In this document: positions 49,472 through 58,480 of the stretch, piece by piece
How the letters are laid out: every line of letters begins with the position of its first letter
Numbering within the stretch: the stretch's first letter is position 1
Program-made: the position numbers and the translations under genes
Origin: Kutzneria sp. CA-103260
GTDB lineage: Bacteria; Actinomycetota; Actinomycetes; Mycobacteriales; Pseudonocardiaceae
Reading direction: 5' to 3'
Assembly: GCF_018263855.1 (NCBI RefSeq)
Contig: NZ_CP073318.1
Location: 3,038,001 to 3,102,000, forward strand
DNA length: 64,000 nt
The notes under the pieces: generated by a model
The model's database searches: none
Told to the model about the DNA's origin: nothing
What the model saw: only the letters and a program-made list of their open reading frames with translations

Positions 49472-50111
49472 GCTGGCCTTCGACTGCCTGGACGTGCGGC
49501 CCCTGCGCTACGGGGTCGGGCCCGCGCTGGTGTTCCGGCTGCGCATCGCCGAGGTCACCGCGGCCGCGGTGCACGCCATCGCGTTGCGGGTGCAGATCCG
49601 TATCGAGCCGCAGCTGCGGCACTACGCCGAGCATGAGGCGGAGCTGCTGACCTACCTGTTCGGGGAGCGGGCCCGGTGGGGCGAGACGCTCAAGCCGATG
49701 CAGTTCACCACCGCTTCGCTGATGGTCCCCAGCTTCACCGGCGCCACCGAGGTGGACCTGGAGGTGCCGTGCACCTATGACCTGGAGGTGGCGGCCGGCA
49801 AGTACTTCCACGCCCTGGACGAGGGCGCGGTGCCGATGGTGCTGCTGTTCTCCGGGACGGTGTTTGCCAAGGGAGACAGTCCTGATCAACCTCGGGGCTT
49901 CTGGGTGCACCCGATCCCGTGGCACCAGCAGGCGTCGTACCGGATGCCGGTGTCGGTGTGGCGGGAGCTGATGGACGCCTACTTCCCGCACGAGGCGTGG
50001 ATCCGGCTGGACCGGGACACCGTGGACGCGATGCTGCGCTACAAGTCCGCGCACGCCATCCCCACCTGGGACGAGGCCATCCGGGCCTTGTTGAAGGAGT
50101 ACTCGCCGTGA
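49464..50111 (+). CDS. DUF6084 family hydrogenase-associated protein
   Basis: A 215-aa protein, beta-rich in its first half (ALVFRLRIAEVTAAAVHAIALRVQIRIEPQ), then GETLKPMQFTTASLMVPSFTG and a C-terminal PIPWHQQASYRMPVSVWRELMD. It fits DUF6084, which occurs with group 1h hydrogenases and DUF5947. Function is unknown. The stop TGA overlaps the next GTG (GTGA). Confidence 0.8.
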   Translation: MAELAFDCLDVRPLRYGVGPALVFRLRIAEVTAAAVHAIALRVQIRIEPQLRHYAEHEAELLTYLFGERARWGETLKPMQFTTASLMVPSFTGATEVDLEVPCTYDLEVAAGKYFHALDEGAVPMVLLFSGTVFAKGDSPDQPRGFWVHPIPWHQQASYRMPVSVWRELMDAYFPHEAWIRLDRDTVDAMLRYKSAHAIPTWDEAIRALLKEYSP

Positions 50112-51325
50112 GCGTCGAGCAGGCGCGGCAAGTGGCCGACGCCGTGCTGTACGAGGGCTATCTGCTCTATCCGTACCGGGCGTCCGCGACCAAGAATCAG
50201 CTGCGCTGGCAGTTCGGGGTGCTCATGCCTCCGGGGTTCCCCGAGGAGAACAGCTCCTGTGTCACCCAGCTGCTGGTGGAGCCGTCTCTGCACACGGTGC
50301 TGCACCTGCGGGTCCGGTTCTTGCAGGTCCAGGCCCGCACGGTCCTCGTGAACGGCGTCGAGACGCCGTCGGCGGTCGTGGACGGCACGGAGTGGACCAG
50401 TTGGGACGAGGCCGTGCAGCAGGAGGTCGACGCCGTGCTGCGGTTCGCCGACCTGCTGGCTGGCGACAACACCGTGCCGTTCACGGTCGACGGCGGTGTC
50501 GAGCGTGAGCAGGTATCGACGGAGGTCTGCGTTGTGCGCCGGCGGTGGCCGCTGTCCGGCTCCATCGAGCTGCGGGCCGACGCCTTGCCCGGGCCCTATG
50601 GGGCATCCCGGCTTTCCGTCACCGTGGCGAATGTCTCCGGGTGGGCGGGCTCCAGCCGGGACGAAGCTCTGCGGCATGCGTTGATCGCCGCGCACACCGT
50701 GATGTCGGTGTCCCCGGGGCGGTTCGTGTCCATGGTGGATCCGCCGGAGTGGGCCAAGCCGGCCGTGCGGGAGTGCCGGTGCGAGCGGACGTGGCCGGTG
50801 CTGGTCGGGGACGCCGCCACGGCGCTGTCCTCGCCGATCATCCTCTACGACTACCCGTCGATCGCCCCCGAGAGCGCCGGGGAGCTGTTCGACGGGCTGG
50901 AGATCGACGAGATCCTCACCCTGCGCACCATGGCGTTGACCGACGAGGAGAAGCGGGAAGTCCGCGCCACCGATCCCCGGGCGGCGGCGATCGTGGACCG
51001 GGTGGACGCCATGCCGCCGGAGCTGCTGGACCGCCTGCACGGCGCGATTCGCTCTCTGACGCCGGCCCGCTCGGTGACGCCGGTCGAACCGAGCGTGGTC
51101 GTGGCCGGCGTGCGGGTGGCCAAGGGCTCGCGGGTGCGGCTGAAGCCGGGGATCCGGCGTGCTGACGCGCAGGACATGTTCCTGGCCGGGCGGTCGGCGA
51201 CCGTGCAGGCCGTGCTGCACGACATCGACGGCGACCTGCACCTGGCCGTCGCCGTGGACGACGACCTCGACCCCGACTACGGGCGGTTCCGCTACTTCTC
51301 GGCCGAGGAGGTGGAGCCGCTGTGA
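50108..51325 (+). CDS. Conserved hydrogenase-operon protein of unknown function
   Basis: A 405-aa protein I cannot assign to a named family. The N-terminal 120 residues (VLYEGYLLYPYRASATKNQLRWQFGVL) are followed by a mixed domain with SVSPGRFVSMVDPP and CRCERTWPVLVGD. A C-terminal SH3-like or KOW-like module comes last (VRVAKGSRVRLKPGIRRADAQDMFLAGRSATVQAV in segments). The phrases ILYDYPSIAPESAGELFDGLEIDEILTLR and MALTDEEKREVRATDPRAA are striking and should be easy to search. Coupling by GTGA to DUF6084 indicates a shared role with the hydrogenase. Confidence 0.75.
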   Translation: MSVEQARQVADAVLYEGYLLYPYRASATKNQLRWQFGVLMPPGFPEENSSCVTQLLVEPSLHTVLHLRVRFLQVQARTVLVNGVETPSAVVDGTEWTSWDEAVQQEVDAVLRFADLLAGDNTVPFTVDGGVEREQVSTEVCVVRRRWPLSGSIELRADALPGPYGASRLSVTVANVSGWAGSSRDEALRHALIAAHTVMSVSPGRFVSMVDPPEWAKPAVRECRCERTWPVLVGDAATALSSPIILYDYPSIAPESAGELFDGLEIDEILTLRTMALTDEEKREVRATDPRAAAIVDRVDAMPPELLDRLHGAIRSLTPARSVTPVEPSVVVAGVRVAKGSRVRLKPGIRRADAQDMFLAGRSATVQAVLHDIDGDLHLAVAVDDDLDPDYGRFRYFSAEEVEPL

Positions 51326-51405
51326 GCGAGCTTGCGAGCGAACCATTCAACACAGCGAGCCGGCTCAGCGAGCCGCCGAGCGTCAGCGAGGTGGCTCGGT
51401 GAGCG
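51322..51405 (+). repeat. 77-bp GC-rich repeat inserted at a coupled gene junction
   Basis: GTGAGCG at 51322-51328 and again at 51399-51405 bracket a 77-bp unit full of GCGAG/CGAGC words. Removing one copy plus the insert restores a perfect GTGA stop/start overlap between the upstream gene and the protease gene. In the present sequence the insert is itself an in-frame 26-codon GTG...TGA reading frame, so ribosomes terminating upstream could be handed on. This looks like a mobile or amplified repeat that kept the coupling. Confidence 0.6.
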
Positions 51406-51872
51406 TGCTGGTCGCGGGTGTCGGCAACATCTTCCTCGGCGACGACGGCTTCGGCGTCGAGGTCGCCCACCGACTGTCCACTGTGGACCTGCCGACGTCG
51501 GTCCACGTCCGCGACTACGGCGTGTCCGGCATGCACCTGGCGTTCGACCTGTTGGCGGGCTACGACACCACCATCCTGGTCGACGCCACCTCCCGCGGCG
51601 GGGCCCCCGGCACCGTGTACGTCGTCGAACTCGACCCGGTCAGCGAGCCCACCGGCGCCATCGACGCCCACGGCATGCAGCCGGAACTGGTGATGCAGCT
51701 GCTGGCGATGCTGGGCGGCTCGGCCGGGCGGGTGCTGCTGGTGGGCTGCGAGCCGGCCAGCGTGACCGACCACATCGGACTGTCCCCGCCGGTCGCGGCG
51801 GCGGTGGACACGGCCGTGCGCAAGGTGATCGAACTCGTGGAGGTGTGCGATGTGCCTGGGCATTCCCGGTGA
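51399..51872 (+). CDS. [NiFe]-hydrogenase maturation protease (HyaD/HupD family)
   Basis: A 157-aa endopeptidase that removes the large-subunit C-terminal tail after nickel insertion. Motifs are LVAGVGNIFLGDDGFGVEV, VDATSRGGAPGTVYVVE and AIDAHGMQPELVM; the metal-binding Glu of HybD is replaced by Asp in GDDG, as in some relatives. The GTG at 51399 is chosen because it starts exactly at the family N terminus. The 3' end overlaps hypC by 23 bp. Confidence 0.9.
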   Translation: MSVLVAGVGNIFLGDDGFGVEVAHRLSTVDLPTSVHVRDYGVSGMHLAFDLLAGYDTTILVDATSRGGAPGTVYVVELDPVSEPTGAIDAHGMQPELVMQLLAMLGGSAGRVLLVGCEPASVTDHIGLSPPVAAAVDTAVRKVIELVEVCDVPGHSR

Positions 51873-52125
51873 GGTGATCGAGATCCTGGCCGACCGGCCC
51901 GACCTCGCCCGGGTCGACGTGTCCGGGGTGAAGCGGGCCATCAACATCGGCCTGCTGGAGGGCGAGGAGCTGGCGCCCGGCGACTGGGTGCTCATCCACG
52001 TCGGCTTCGCCCTGTCCAAGATCGACGAGGACGAGGCCCGGGCGGCGCTGGAGTTCCTGGAGTCGATCGGCAAGGCCTACGAGGACGAGATGGCCGCGCT
52101 GGCCGCGTCCCGGATCGAGGAGTGA
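51850..52125 (+). CDS. hypC: Hydrogenase maturation chaperone HypC
   Basis: A 91-aa canonical HypC. It starts MCLGIPGEVIEI, with the essential Cys2, and continues VDVSGVKRAINIGLLEGEELAPGDWVLIHVGFALSKID. It carries the iron precursor between HypD and the large subunit. It overlaps the protease gene and is followed 3 bp later by hypD. Confidence 0.95.
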   Translation: MCLGIPGEVIEILADRPDLARVDVSGVKRAINIGLLEGEELAPGDWVLIHVGFALSKIDEDEARAALEFLESIGKAYEDEMAALAASRIEE

Positions 52126-52128
52126 GCC

Positions 52129-53256
52129 GTGCGTTTCGTCGACGAGTTCCGCGACGCCGACAAGGCCCGCGCGCTGGCATCCAAGATCGCCGGGCTGTGT
52201 GAGCCGGGGCGGCGCTACAAGTTCATGGAGGTCTGCGGCGGGCACACCCACACCATCTACAAGCACGGCCTGGAGGACTACCTGCCCGAGCAGGTGCAGC
52301 TGGTCCACGGGCCGGGCTGTCCGGTGTGCGTGATCCCGATGGGCCGGGTCGACGACGCCATCCACATCGCCCGCCAGCCGGACGTGCTGATGACCTCGTT
52401 CGGGGACATGATGCGGGTGCCCGGCTCCGGCGGGAACTTCTTCGACTCCAACGCCGAGGGCACCAGCATCCGCATGGTCTACTCGCCGCTGGACTCGTTG
52501 AAGCTGGCCCGGCAGCACCCGGACCGGCAGGTGGTGTTCATGGCCATCGGCTTCGAGACCACCGCCCCGTCCACGGCCATGACCCTGCTCCGGGCGGCCG
52601 CCGAGGGGCTGGAGAACTTCTCGGTGTTCGCCAACCACGTCACGATCGTGCCGGCGATCAAGGCCATCCTGGACTCCCCCGACCTGCGGCTGGACGGCTT
52701 CATCGGGCCCGGTCACGTGTCCACCGTAATCGGCTGCCGGCCGTATGAGTTCATCGCCTCGGTGTACGGCAAACCCGTTGTGGTGTCCGGGTTCGAGCCG
52801 CTGGACATCCTCCAGTCCATCTACATGCTGATGCTCCAGCTGCACGAGGACCGCGCGGTGGTGGAGAACCAGTACTCGCGGGTCGTGCCGTGGGACGGCA
52901 ACCCGGTGGCGCTGCGGGTGATCAACCAGACCATGCAGCTGCGGCCCTACTTCGAGTGGCGGGGCCTGGGCTTCATCTCCCACTCCGCGCTGCGCATCCG
53001 GGACGAGTACGCCTCCTTCGACGCCGAGACCCGCTTCTCGGTGCCCGGTGTGCGGGTGGCCGACCCCAAGGCCTGCCAGTGCGGCGAGGTCCTCAAGGGC
53101 GTGCTGAAACCGTGGGAGTGCAAGGTCTTCGGCACCGCCTGCACGCCCGAGACCCCCATCGGCACCTGCATGGTCTCCCCCGAGGGCGCCTGCGCCGCCT
53201 ACTACAACTTCGGCCGCTTCAGCCGCAAACGAGTCCAGGAGGTGTCGATCGGATGA
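52129..53256 (+). CDS. hypD: Hydrogenase maturation protein HypD
   Basis: A 375-aa iron-sulfur scaffold where CN and CO are attached to iron. Signature motifs are FMEVCGGHTHTIYKHG, HGPGCPVCVIP and FGDMMRVPGSGG. The [4Fe-4S] ligands lie in CQCGEVLKG, WECKVFGTAC and GTCMVSPEGACAAYY. The start is GTG 52129; the stop overlaps hypE (ATGA). Confidence 0.96.
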   Translation: MRFVDEFRDADKARALASKIAGLCEPGRRYKFMEVCGGHTHTIYKHGLEDYLPEQVQLVHGPGCPVCVIPMGRVDDAIHIARQPDVLMTSFGDMMRVPGSGGNFFDSNAEGTSIRMVYSPLDSLKLARQHPDRQVVFMAIGFETTAPSTAMTLLRAAAEGLENFSVFANHVTIVPAIKAILDSPDLRLDGFIGPGHVSTVIGCRPYEFIASVYGKPVVVSGFEPLDILQSIYMLMLQLHEDRAVVENQYSRVVPWDGNPVALRVINQTMQLRPYFEWRGLGFISHSALRIRDEYASFDAETRFSVPGVRVADPKACQCGEVLKGVLKPWECKVFGTACTPETPIGTCMVSPEGACAAYYNFGRFSRKRVQEVSIG

Positions 53257-54326
53257 TCGACCGGGAGCAGCAGGTGCTGGACCGGATCGAGCGGCAGCGG
53301 CGGCGGCCGGCCAAGATCCGGGAAGAGCGGATCACCCTCTCGCACGGCTCCGGCGGCAAGGCCAGCCACACGCTGATCGAGGCGGTGTTCCTGGAGGCGT
53401 TCGGCAATCCGCTGCTGGCGCCCCTGGAGGACGCGGCACGGCTGCGCGTCGGGGACGCCAGGCTGGCGTTGACCACGGACTCCTACGTGGTGTCGCCGCT
53501 GTTCTTCCCGGGCGGGGACATCGGGGATCTGGCGGTGAACGGGACCGTGAACGACCTGGCCGTGTCCGGAGCGACGCCGCTGTACCTGACCTGCGGGTTC
53601 ATCCTGGAGGAGGGGTTCCCGGTCGCCGACCTGACCCGGATCGCCGCCTCCATGCGGGCCGCGGCCGACCGGGCCGGGGTCGTGATCGTCACCGGCGACA
53701 CCAAGGTGGTGGAGCGCGGCAAGGCCGACGGTTGTTACGTCAACACCGCCGGGATCGGGGTCGTGGAAGGCGCTTCGGAGTTCGGCGTTTCCGCGGTTCA
53801 GCCCGGAGATGCGATCGTGGTTTCCGGGCCGATCGGTGAGCACGGCGTGACGATCATGCTGGCCCGCGGGGAGCTGGACATCGAGGCCGACCTGGTCTCG
53901 GACACCGCGCCGCTGAACGGGCTGATCTCGGAGCTGCTGGCGGCCACGTCAGGCGTGCACGCGATGCGGGACGCCACGCGGGGCGGGGTGGCGACGATCC
54001 TCAACGAGATCGCCGCCGACGCACAGGTGTCGGTGGTCGTCGACGAGGACGCCATCCCGGTGCGGGCCGAGGTCCGGGGCGCCAGCGAGCTGTTGGGCAT
54101 CGATCCGCTGTACGTGGCCTGCGAGGGCCGGTTCGTCGCGGCCGTCGCCGGTGATCAGGCCGCCGCGGCGTTGGCGGCGCTGCGCAAGCATCCGTTGGGC
54201 GCTGAGGCGGCGATCATCGGGCGGGTCGGCGCCGATCAGCCCGGCATGGTGTTGCTCAACACCGCGTTCGGCGGGACCCGGATCGTGGACATGCTGGTCG
54301 GCGACCCGTTGCCGCGGATCTGTTGA
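53253..54326 (+). CDS. hypE: Hydrogenase maturation protein HypE
   Basis: A 357-aa PurM/AIR-synthase-like protein that dehydrates the HypF-made thiocarbamate on its C-terminal Cys to a cyanide donor. It has HGSGGKASHTLIE, ALTTDSYVVSPLFFPGGDIG, NDLAVSGATPLYLTCGFILEEG and MRDATRGGVATILNE, and ends in the required PRIC. It has a longer N terminus than E. coli HypE (about 20 extra residues rich in Arg). Confidence 0.96.
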   Translation: MIDREQQVLDRIERQRRRPAKIREERITLSHGSGGKASHTLIEAVFLEAFGNPLLAPLEDAARLRVGDARLALTTDSYVVSPLFFPGGDIGDLAVNGTVNDLAVSGATPLYLTCGFILEEGFPVADLTRIAASMRAAADRAGVVIVTGDTKVVERGKADGCYVNTAGIGVVEGASEFGVSAVQPGDAIVVSGPIGEHGVTIMLARGELDIEADLVSDTAPLNGLISELLAATSGVHAMRDATRGGVATILNEIAADAQVSVVVDEDAIPVRAEVRGASELLGIDPLYVACEGRFVAAVAGDQAAAALAALRKHPLGAEAAIIGRVGADQPGMVLLNTAFGGTRIVDMLVGDPLPRIC

Positions 54327-54327
54327 C

Positions 54328-54681
54328 ATGCATGAGCTGTCGCTGACCCAGGGCATCGTGGAGACGATCACCGACCGGCTCGGCGAGCGCCGGGTGGTGA
54401 TGGTGAGGCTGGAGATCGGGAAGCTGGCCGGGGTGGTGGTCGACTCGGTGCGGTTCTGCTTCGACCTGGTCGTGGCCGGCACGCCACTGGAGGGCGCACG
54501 GCTGGAGGTGCTGGAGCCCGGCGGCAGGGCGCGCTGCCGGGACTGCTCGGTGGAGTTCCGGTGCGACGACCCGATCCTGTTGTGCCCGTGCGGTTCCAGC
54601 GACGTCGAGATCCTGGCCGGGATGGAACTGCTGATCAAAGCCGTGGAGGTGGAACCCGATGTGCGGGACGTGCGGGTGTGA
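54328..54681 (+). CDS. hypA: Nickel insertion protein HypA
   Basis: A 117-aa nickel chaperone. It starts MHELSLTQGIVE, with the nickel-binding His2. Its zinc loop is CRDCSVEFRC and, later, CPCGSSD; the second Cys pair is C-x-C rather than C-x2-C, a minor variation. It delivers Ni with HypB. It overlaps hypB by 23 bp. Confidence 0.93.
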   Translation: MHELSLTQGIVETITDRLGERRVVMVRLEIGKLAGVVVDSVRFCFDLVVAGTPLEGARLEVLEPGGRARCRDCSVEFRCDDPILLCPCGSSDVEILAGMELLIKAVEVEPDVRDVRV

Positions 54682-55348
54682 GTCCGGCGGCGGCGTGGTC
54701 ATCGACCTGGAGGAACGGCTGCTGTCCCGCAACGACCACCTGGCCGCGCACAACCGGGAGTGGCTGGCCTCGGTGGACGTGCGGGCCTACAACCTGATGA
54801 GCTCCCCCGGCTCCGGCAAGACCACCCTGCTGGAGCGGACCGTGCGTGAGCTCGACGTGCCGTGCTCGGTGGTGGAGGGCGACCAGGAGACCACCTTCGA
54901 CGCCGACCGCATCCGGGCCGCCGGGGTGCCGGCCGTGCAGGTCAACACCGGGGCCGGCTGCCACCTCGACGCCGTCATGGTGCGCAGCGCCCTGGCCGAG
55001 CTCGACCCGCCCGCCGGCTCCCTGGTGTTCATCGAGAACGTCGGCAACCTGGTCTGCCCCGCCCTGTTCGACCTGGGCGAGACCGCCCGGGTCGTGATCG
55101 TCTCCGTCACCGAGGGCGAGGACAAGCCGCTGAAGTACCCACACCTGCTGCGCACCGGCGACGTCGTGCTGCTCAACAAGGTGGACCTGCTGCCGTACGT
55201 GGACTTCTCCGTGGACCGCTTCCTGCACTGCCTGCGCCAGATCAACCCGCACGCCCCGGTGCTGCCGGTCTCGGCGCGCACCGGGGAGGGACTGCCCGAC
55301 TTCTACGCGTGGCTCAGGACCGCAGGAACTCCAGCAGGTCGGCGTTGA
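54659..55348 (+). CDS. hypB: Nickel-inserting GTPase HypB
   Basis: A 229-aa SIMIBI GTPase. The N terminus is [12 protein letters not shown], a possible metal site, with no poly-His stretch, so nickel storage is unlikely. The P-loop is [14 protein letters not shown], with [11 protein letters not shown], the metal-site Cys-His in [29 protein letters not shown] and [11 protein letters not shown]. It is the last gene of the operon. Its 3' end overlaps the convergent hydrolase by 35 bp, leaving no space for a separate terminator. Confidence 0.95.
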   Translation: MCGTCGCESGGGVVIDLEERLLSRNDHLAAHNREWLASVDVRAYNLMSSPGSGKTTLLERTVRELDVPCSVVEGDQETTFDADRIRAAGVPAVQVNTGAGCHLDAVMVRSALAELDPPAGSLVFIENVGNLVCPALFDLGETARVVIVSVTEGEDKPLKYPHLLRTGDVVLLNKVDLLPYVDFSVDRFLHCLRQINPHAPVLPVSARTGEGLPDFYAWLRTAGTPAGRR

Positions 55349-56138
55349 TCGTCTCGGCCTCGGTCGTCGGCATGCCGTGTGGGAACCCGGGATAGGACTT
55401 CAGCGTGCCGTTCTGGAGCAGCTTGGCCGACAGCGGCGCGGAGTCGGCGTAGGGCACGATCTGGTCGTCCTCGCCGTGCATCACCAGCACCGGCACGGTG
55501 ATCTTGCGCAGGTCCTCGGTGAAGTCGGTCTGGGAGAAGGCCACGATGCCGTCGTAGTGGGCTTTCGCGCCGCCCATCATGCCCTGGCGCCACCAGTTCT
55601 GGATGATCGCCTCCGACGGCTCATGGTCGGGCCGGTTGAAGCCGTAGAACGGGCCGGCCGGCAGCGCCCGGTAGAACTCCGACCGGTTGGCCGCCAATTG
55701 AGCCTGCAGGTCGTCGAACACGCTCTTGGGCAGGCCTCCCGGATTCGCGTCGGTCTGCACCATCAACGGCGGGACCGCGCTGATCAGCACCGCCTTGGCG
55801 ACGCGGCTCTCCCCGTGCCGGGCGATGTAGTGCACCACCTCGCCGCCACCGGTCGAGTGCCCCACGTGCACAGCGTCGCGCAGGTCGAGGTGCTCGGTCA
55901 CCGCGGCCAGGTCGTCCGCGTAGTGGTCCATGTCGTGGCCGTCGCCGGTCTGCGTGGACCGGCCGTGCCCGCGCCGGTCGTGGGCGATGACGCGAAAGCC
56001 GTGCTGTAGGAAGAACAGCATCTGGGTGTCCCAGTCGTCGGCCGACAGCGGCCACCCGTGACTGAACACGATCGGCTGGCCGGACCCCCAGTCCTTGTAG
56101 AAGATCTCCGTGCCATCGCTGGTGGTGACGGTGCCCAT
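55314..56138 (-). CDS. Alpha/beta hydrolase, non-heme chloroperoxidase-like
   Basis: A 274-aa hydrolase: [22 protein letters not shown], the nucleophile in [15 protein letters not shown] (Ser near 97), the acid in [14 protein letters not shown] and His in [11 protein letters not shown]. Enzymes of this group are called chloroperoxidases, but their natural role is usually esterase or perhydrolase. AGGCCGGCGA precedes the ATG. The 159-bp gap upstream holds a palindrome GGCCAA-AGTGC-TTGGCC (56224-56240) and nothing else recognised. Confidence 0.88.
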   Translation of the reverse strand: MGTVTTSDGTEIFYKDWGSGQPIVFSHGWPLSADDWDTQMLFFLQHGFRVIAHDRRGHGRSTQTGDGHDMDHYADDLAAVTEHLDLRDAVHVGHSTGGGEVVHYIARHGESRVAKAVLISAVPPLMVQTDANPGGLPKSVFDDLQAQLAANRSEFYRALPAGPFYGFNRPDHEPSEAIIQNWWRQGMMGGAKAHYDGIVAFSQTDFTEDLRKITVPVLVMHGEDDQIVPYADSAPLSAKLLQNGTLKSYPGFPHGMPTTEAETINADLLEFLRS

Positions 56139-56297
56139 TCGCCGGCCTCCGGTTGTCTACGGCTCAGGAGTCCCCCTTGCCCGCAGGCTAGCGCCGGTCC
56201 GGCAGCACGGGCAGGGCCGCAGCGGCCAAAGTGCTTGGCCAGAACCGGTCGCTGCCCGTTCGGGCGGCTTAATCCCGTGCGGCCGCGACCGGTGGTG

Positions 56298-56909
56298 ATG
56301 TTCGATACCCGGATGAGCCCTTTGGAGTCCTTGCGGCAGGCCGTGGTCCGCACCAGCGAGCTGACCCGGGACCGGCCGGCCACCGGGTTGAGCCACGACG
56401 ACGCGGACGACCAGGCCGGCACCATCGACACCGACAGCGCCCGCGGCTTCGACCCGTTCCCGCTGCTGCGGGCCCTGCAAACGGCCGGTGCCCGGGTGGC
56501 GGCGATCGGGCAGGTCGCCGGCATCCTGCACGGCTCACAAGAGCTGACCGGGGACCTCGACCTGCTCTGGGACGGCGACCCCGGCCAGTCGTCCGCGCTG
56601 GTCCAGGCCTTCACCGCCGTCGGCGCTCACCTGCTCGACGACGACCGCCAGCCGGTTTCCCTGGCCCCATCGGCATTCCTGCTGCCCAAGGTCCAGTTCG
56701 AGTCGGCAACGGCCAGCGGCGACCTCTGCACGCCGGAGCTGCCGTGGGGTTCACTCGATGTGCGGGAGTTCCTGTCCCGGGCGCTGACCGTGTCCGATGT
56801 GGACGGTCTGGAGGTGCACTACCTGCGGCGCGCGGACCTGGTGTCAATGCGCCGCGCCGTCGGCCGTCCCAAGGACCTGCGCCGCGCTGCCGAGCTCGAA
56901 CTCCTGTAG
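56298..56909 (+). CDS. Hypothetical protein, possibly nucleotidyltransferase-like
   Basis: A 203-aa protein. The segment VAAIGQVAGILHGSQELTGDLDLLWDGDP has the Gly-Ser...Asp-x-Asp spacing of a minimal nucleotidyltransferase fold, and the end LEVHYLRRADLVSMRRAVGRPKDLRRAAELELL matches tails of AbiEii-like or DUF proteins involved in such folds. The resemblance is weak. ATG 56298 and ATG 56313 are both possible starts. It is followed after 14 bp by the next gene. Confidence 0.55.
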   Translation: MFDTRMSPLESLRQAVVRTSELTRDRPATGLSHDDADDQAGTIDTDSARGFDPFPLLRALQTAGARVAAIGQVAGILHGSQELTGDLDLLWDGDPGQSSALVQAFTAVGAHLLDDDRQPVSLAPSAFLLPKVQFESATASGDLCTPELPWGSLDVREFLSRALTVSDVDGLEVHYLRRADLVSMRRAVGRPKDLRRAAELELL

Positions 56910-56923
56910 AAAGGCGGCCTGTC

Positions 56924-57877
56924 GTGGCTGTCCCGGTAGATCAGTGGCTCGCCGTGCGCCGTCGGCTCAACCAGTCCCGCGGGCCGCTCACCCGCAGCGC
57001 CGCCCTGTGGTATCCCACCGAGTGGTCCGTGGCCGGGACTCCGTTCCTGGCCTTGTGGCTGCCCGATCGGCCCGTTCCGGTCGACGATCTCCGCCTGGTG
57101 TGGTCGCTGTCGCCGCGCGTTCCCGCGCCGGCGCTGGATTTCCTGCCCGAGGGCCACTCCTCCTACAGCGCGGCCATCGGCGGCGTGGACCGGCCCGCGC
57201 TGTTCGAGGACCGTCCCTGCTACCGGCTGTTGGCGGTCGCCGATGGCCGTCTCACCTTCGGTCCCGGCCGCTACTTCGACAAGCTCGACTCCGCCGAGGC
57301 CCTGGCCCATGAGTACTGCGCCGGCGGCTCGTCGCTTCGCTCCCAGATCAACGACCCGTTCGATTTGCTGGCCCGGTCGGTCATCCCCGACGTGCAGACC
57401 TTGGTCATCAGCCGGGACGGCCGGTTCCTGGTGCAGTGGCGCGATCCCATGAAGGTCGCCACCAACGGCGGCGTCCACGGTCTCGTGCCCACTGGCGAGT
57501 TCCAGCCCTCCGGCAGCGACGTCCTCGGCGACCTCAACCTCCGCCGTCTGGTCGCCCGCGAGTACGCCGAGGAGATCCGGGGCGTTCCCGAGCTCGTCGA
57601 CCCGCCCGCCTCCTTCTACGAGCCGTTCCGCTTGATGCCCCTGCACGTCCTGGGCATCGGCCTCGATCCGTTGACGCTGGCCGCCAGTATCCTGACCGTG
57701 GCCGTCGTCGATTCGCTGGATGACGCCGTGGATGCCAACGCCGAGGGCCGTGTCGTCCGCTCGGGCCTGCCGTTCGACGCCGCGACGGTGGGCCGGTTCG
57801 TCCGCCGCGAAGCCATGACGCCGGCGGGAGCGGCCGCCCTTGCCCTGGCCTGGCGGGCGCGAGCCAACAGCCGCTAG
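56924..57877 (+). CDS. Uncharacterised protein with Nudix-like features
   Basis: A 317-aa protein. The segment TLVISRDGRFLVQWRDPMKVATNGGVHGLVPTGEFQPSG, continuing to LVAREYAEEIRGV, resembles a degenerate Nudix fold in which the REx2EE box survives only as REYAEEI. No ligand or activity can be proposed. The GTG at 56924 has AAGG 10 nt upstream. It is probably co-transcribed with the preceding gene. Confidence 0.55.
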   Translation: MAVPVDQWLAVRRRLNQSRGPLTRSAALWYPTEWSVAGTPFLALWLPDRPVPVDDLRLVWSLSPRVPAPALDFLPEGHSSYSAAIGGVDRPALFEDRPCYRLLAVADGRLTFGPGRYFDKLDSAEALAHEYCAGGSSLRSQINDPFDLLARSVIPDVQTLVISRDGRFLVQWRDPMKVATNGGVHGLVPTGEFQPSGSDVLGDLNLRRLVAREYAEEIRGVPELVDPPASFYEPFRLMPLHVLGIGLDPLTLAASILTVAVVDSLDDAVDANAEGRVVRSGLPFDAATVGRFVRREAMTPAGAAALALAWRARANSR

Positions 57878-58452
57878 TCCTGCAGCGCCGTGAACAGGCC
57901 GAGCAGCAGAGTGGCGCCGATGCCGTAGGCGGCGATGGTGAGGGCGGTGTGCGGGTCGGCGACGTCCCGGGTCAGCGTTGGCACCGCGTTGCCGACGGGG
58001 TCGTAGCGGATGCTGATCCGCTGCCCCTGCTCGACGTCGTCGTAGCGCGAGGGGTTGGTGATCATCGAGGGCTGGCCGCCGTCGCAGTGCAGGCCGTACT
58101 CGAACCAACTGCCGTCGTCGTCGGACCGCTCGGTGATCGAGGTGACCCGGCAGGCCACGTCGCGGCCCCGTTCGGCCAGCAGCCACTGGTTCACGCCGAT
58201 CAGGCCGGCGACCAGGATCACCGCGGCGGCCACCCCGAACACCAGCGAGCCGCCATCGTCGGTGCCGTGGTCGACCATGAACAGCCAGAACCAGAAGCAG
58301 ACCAGCCCGCCGGCGACGATGATCACCGCGCCCAGCAGCCAGTTCCACGGTGCGCCGGGACCGTCGAAGACGTCCCAGCCCAGCGCCAGCACGCACGCCA
58401 CGAACCCGAGCGGCAGTCCCAGGCCGAGCGCGATGTATCCCAGATACCGCAC
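57874..58452 (-). CDS. Hypothetical membrane protein, DUF3592-like
   Basis: A 192-aa protein with helices at about 3-22, 38-60, 68-88 and 170-190. A soluble loop between (VACRVTSITERSDDDGSWFEYGLHCDG, then ISIRYDPVGNAVPTL) is the DUF3592 pattern. Function is unknown. The start is GTG 58452. Confidence 0.65.
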   Translation of the reverse strand: MRYLGYIALGLGLPLGFVACVLALGWDVFDGPGAPWNWLLGAVIIVAGGLVCFWFWLFMVDHGTDDGGSLVFGVAAAVILVAGLIGVNQWLLAERGRDVACRVTSITERSDDDGSWFEYGLHCDGGQPSMITNPSRYDDVEQGQRISIRYDPVGNAVPTLTRDVADPHTALTIAAYGIGATLLLGLFTALQD

Positions 58453-58480
58453 GGCCCCAGGGTGGCATCCGGCACAGCGG

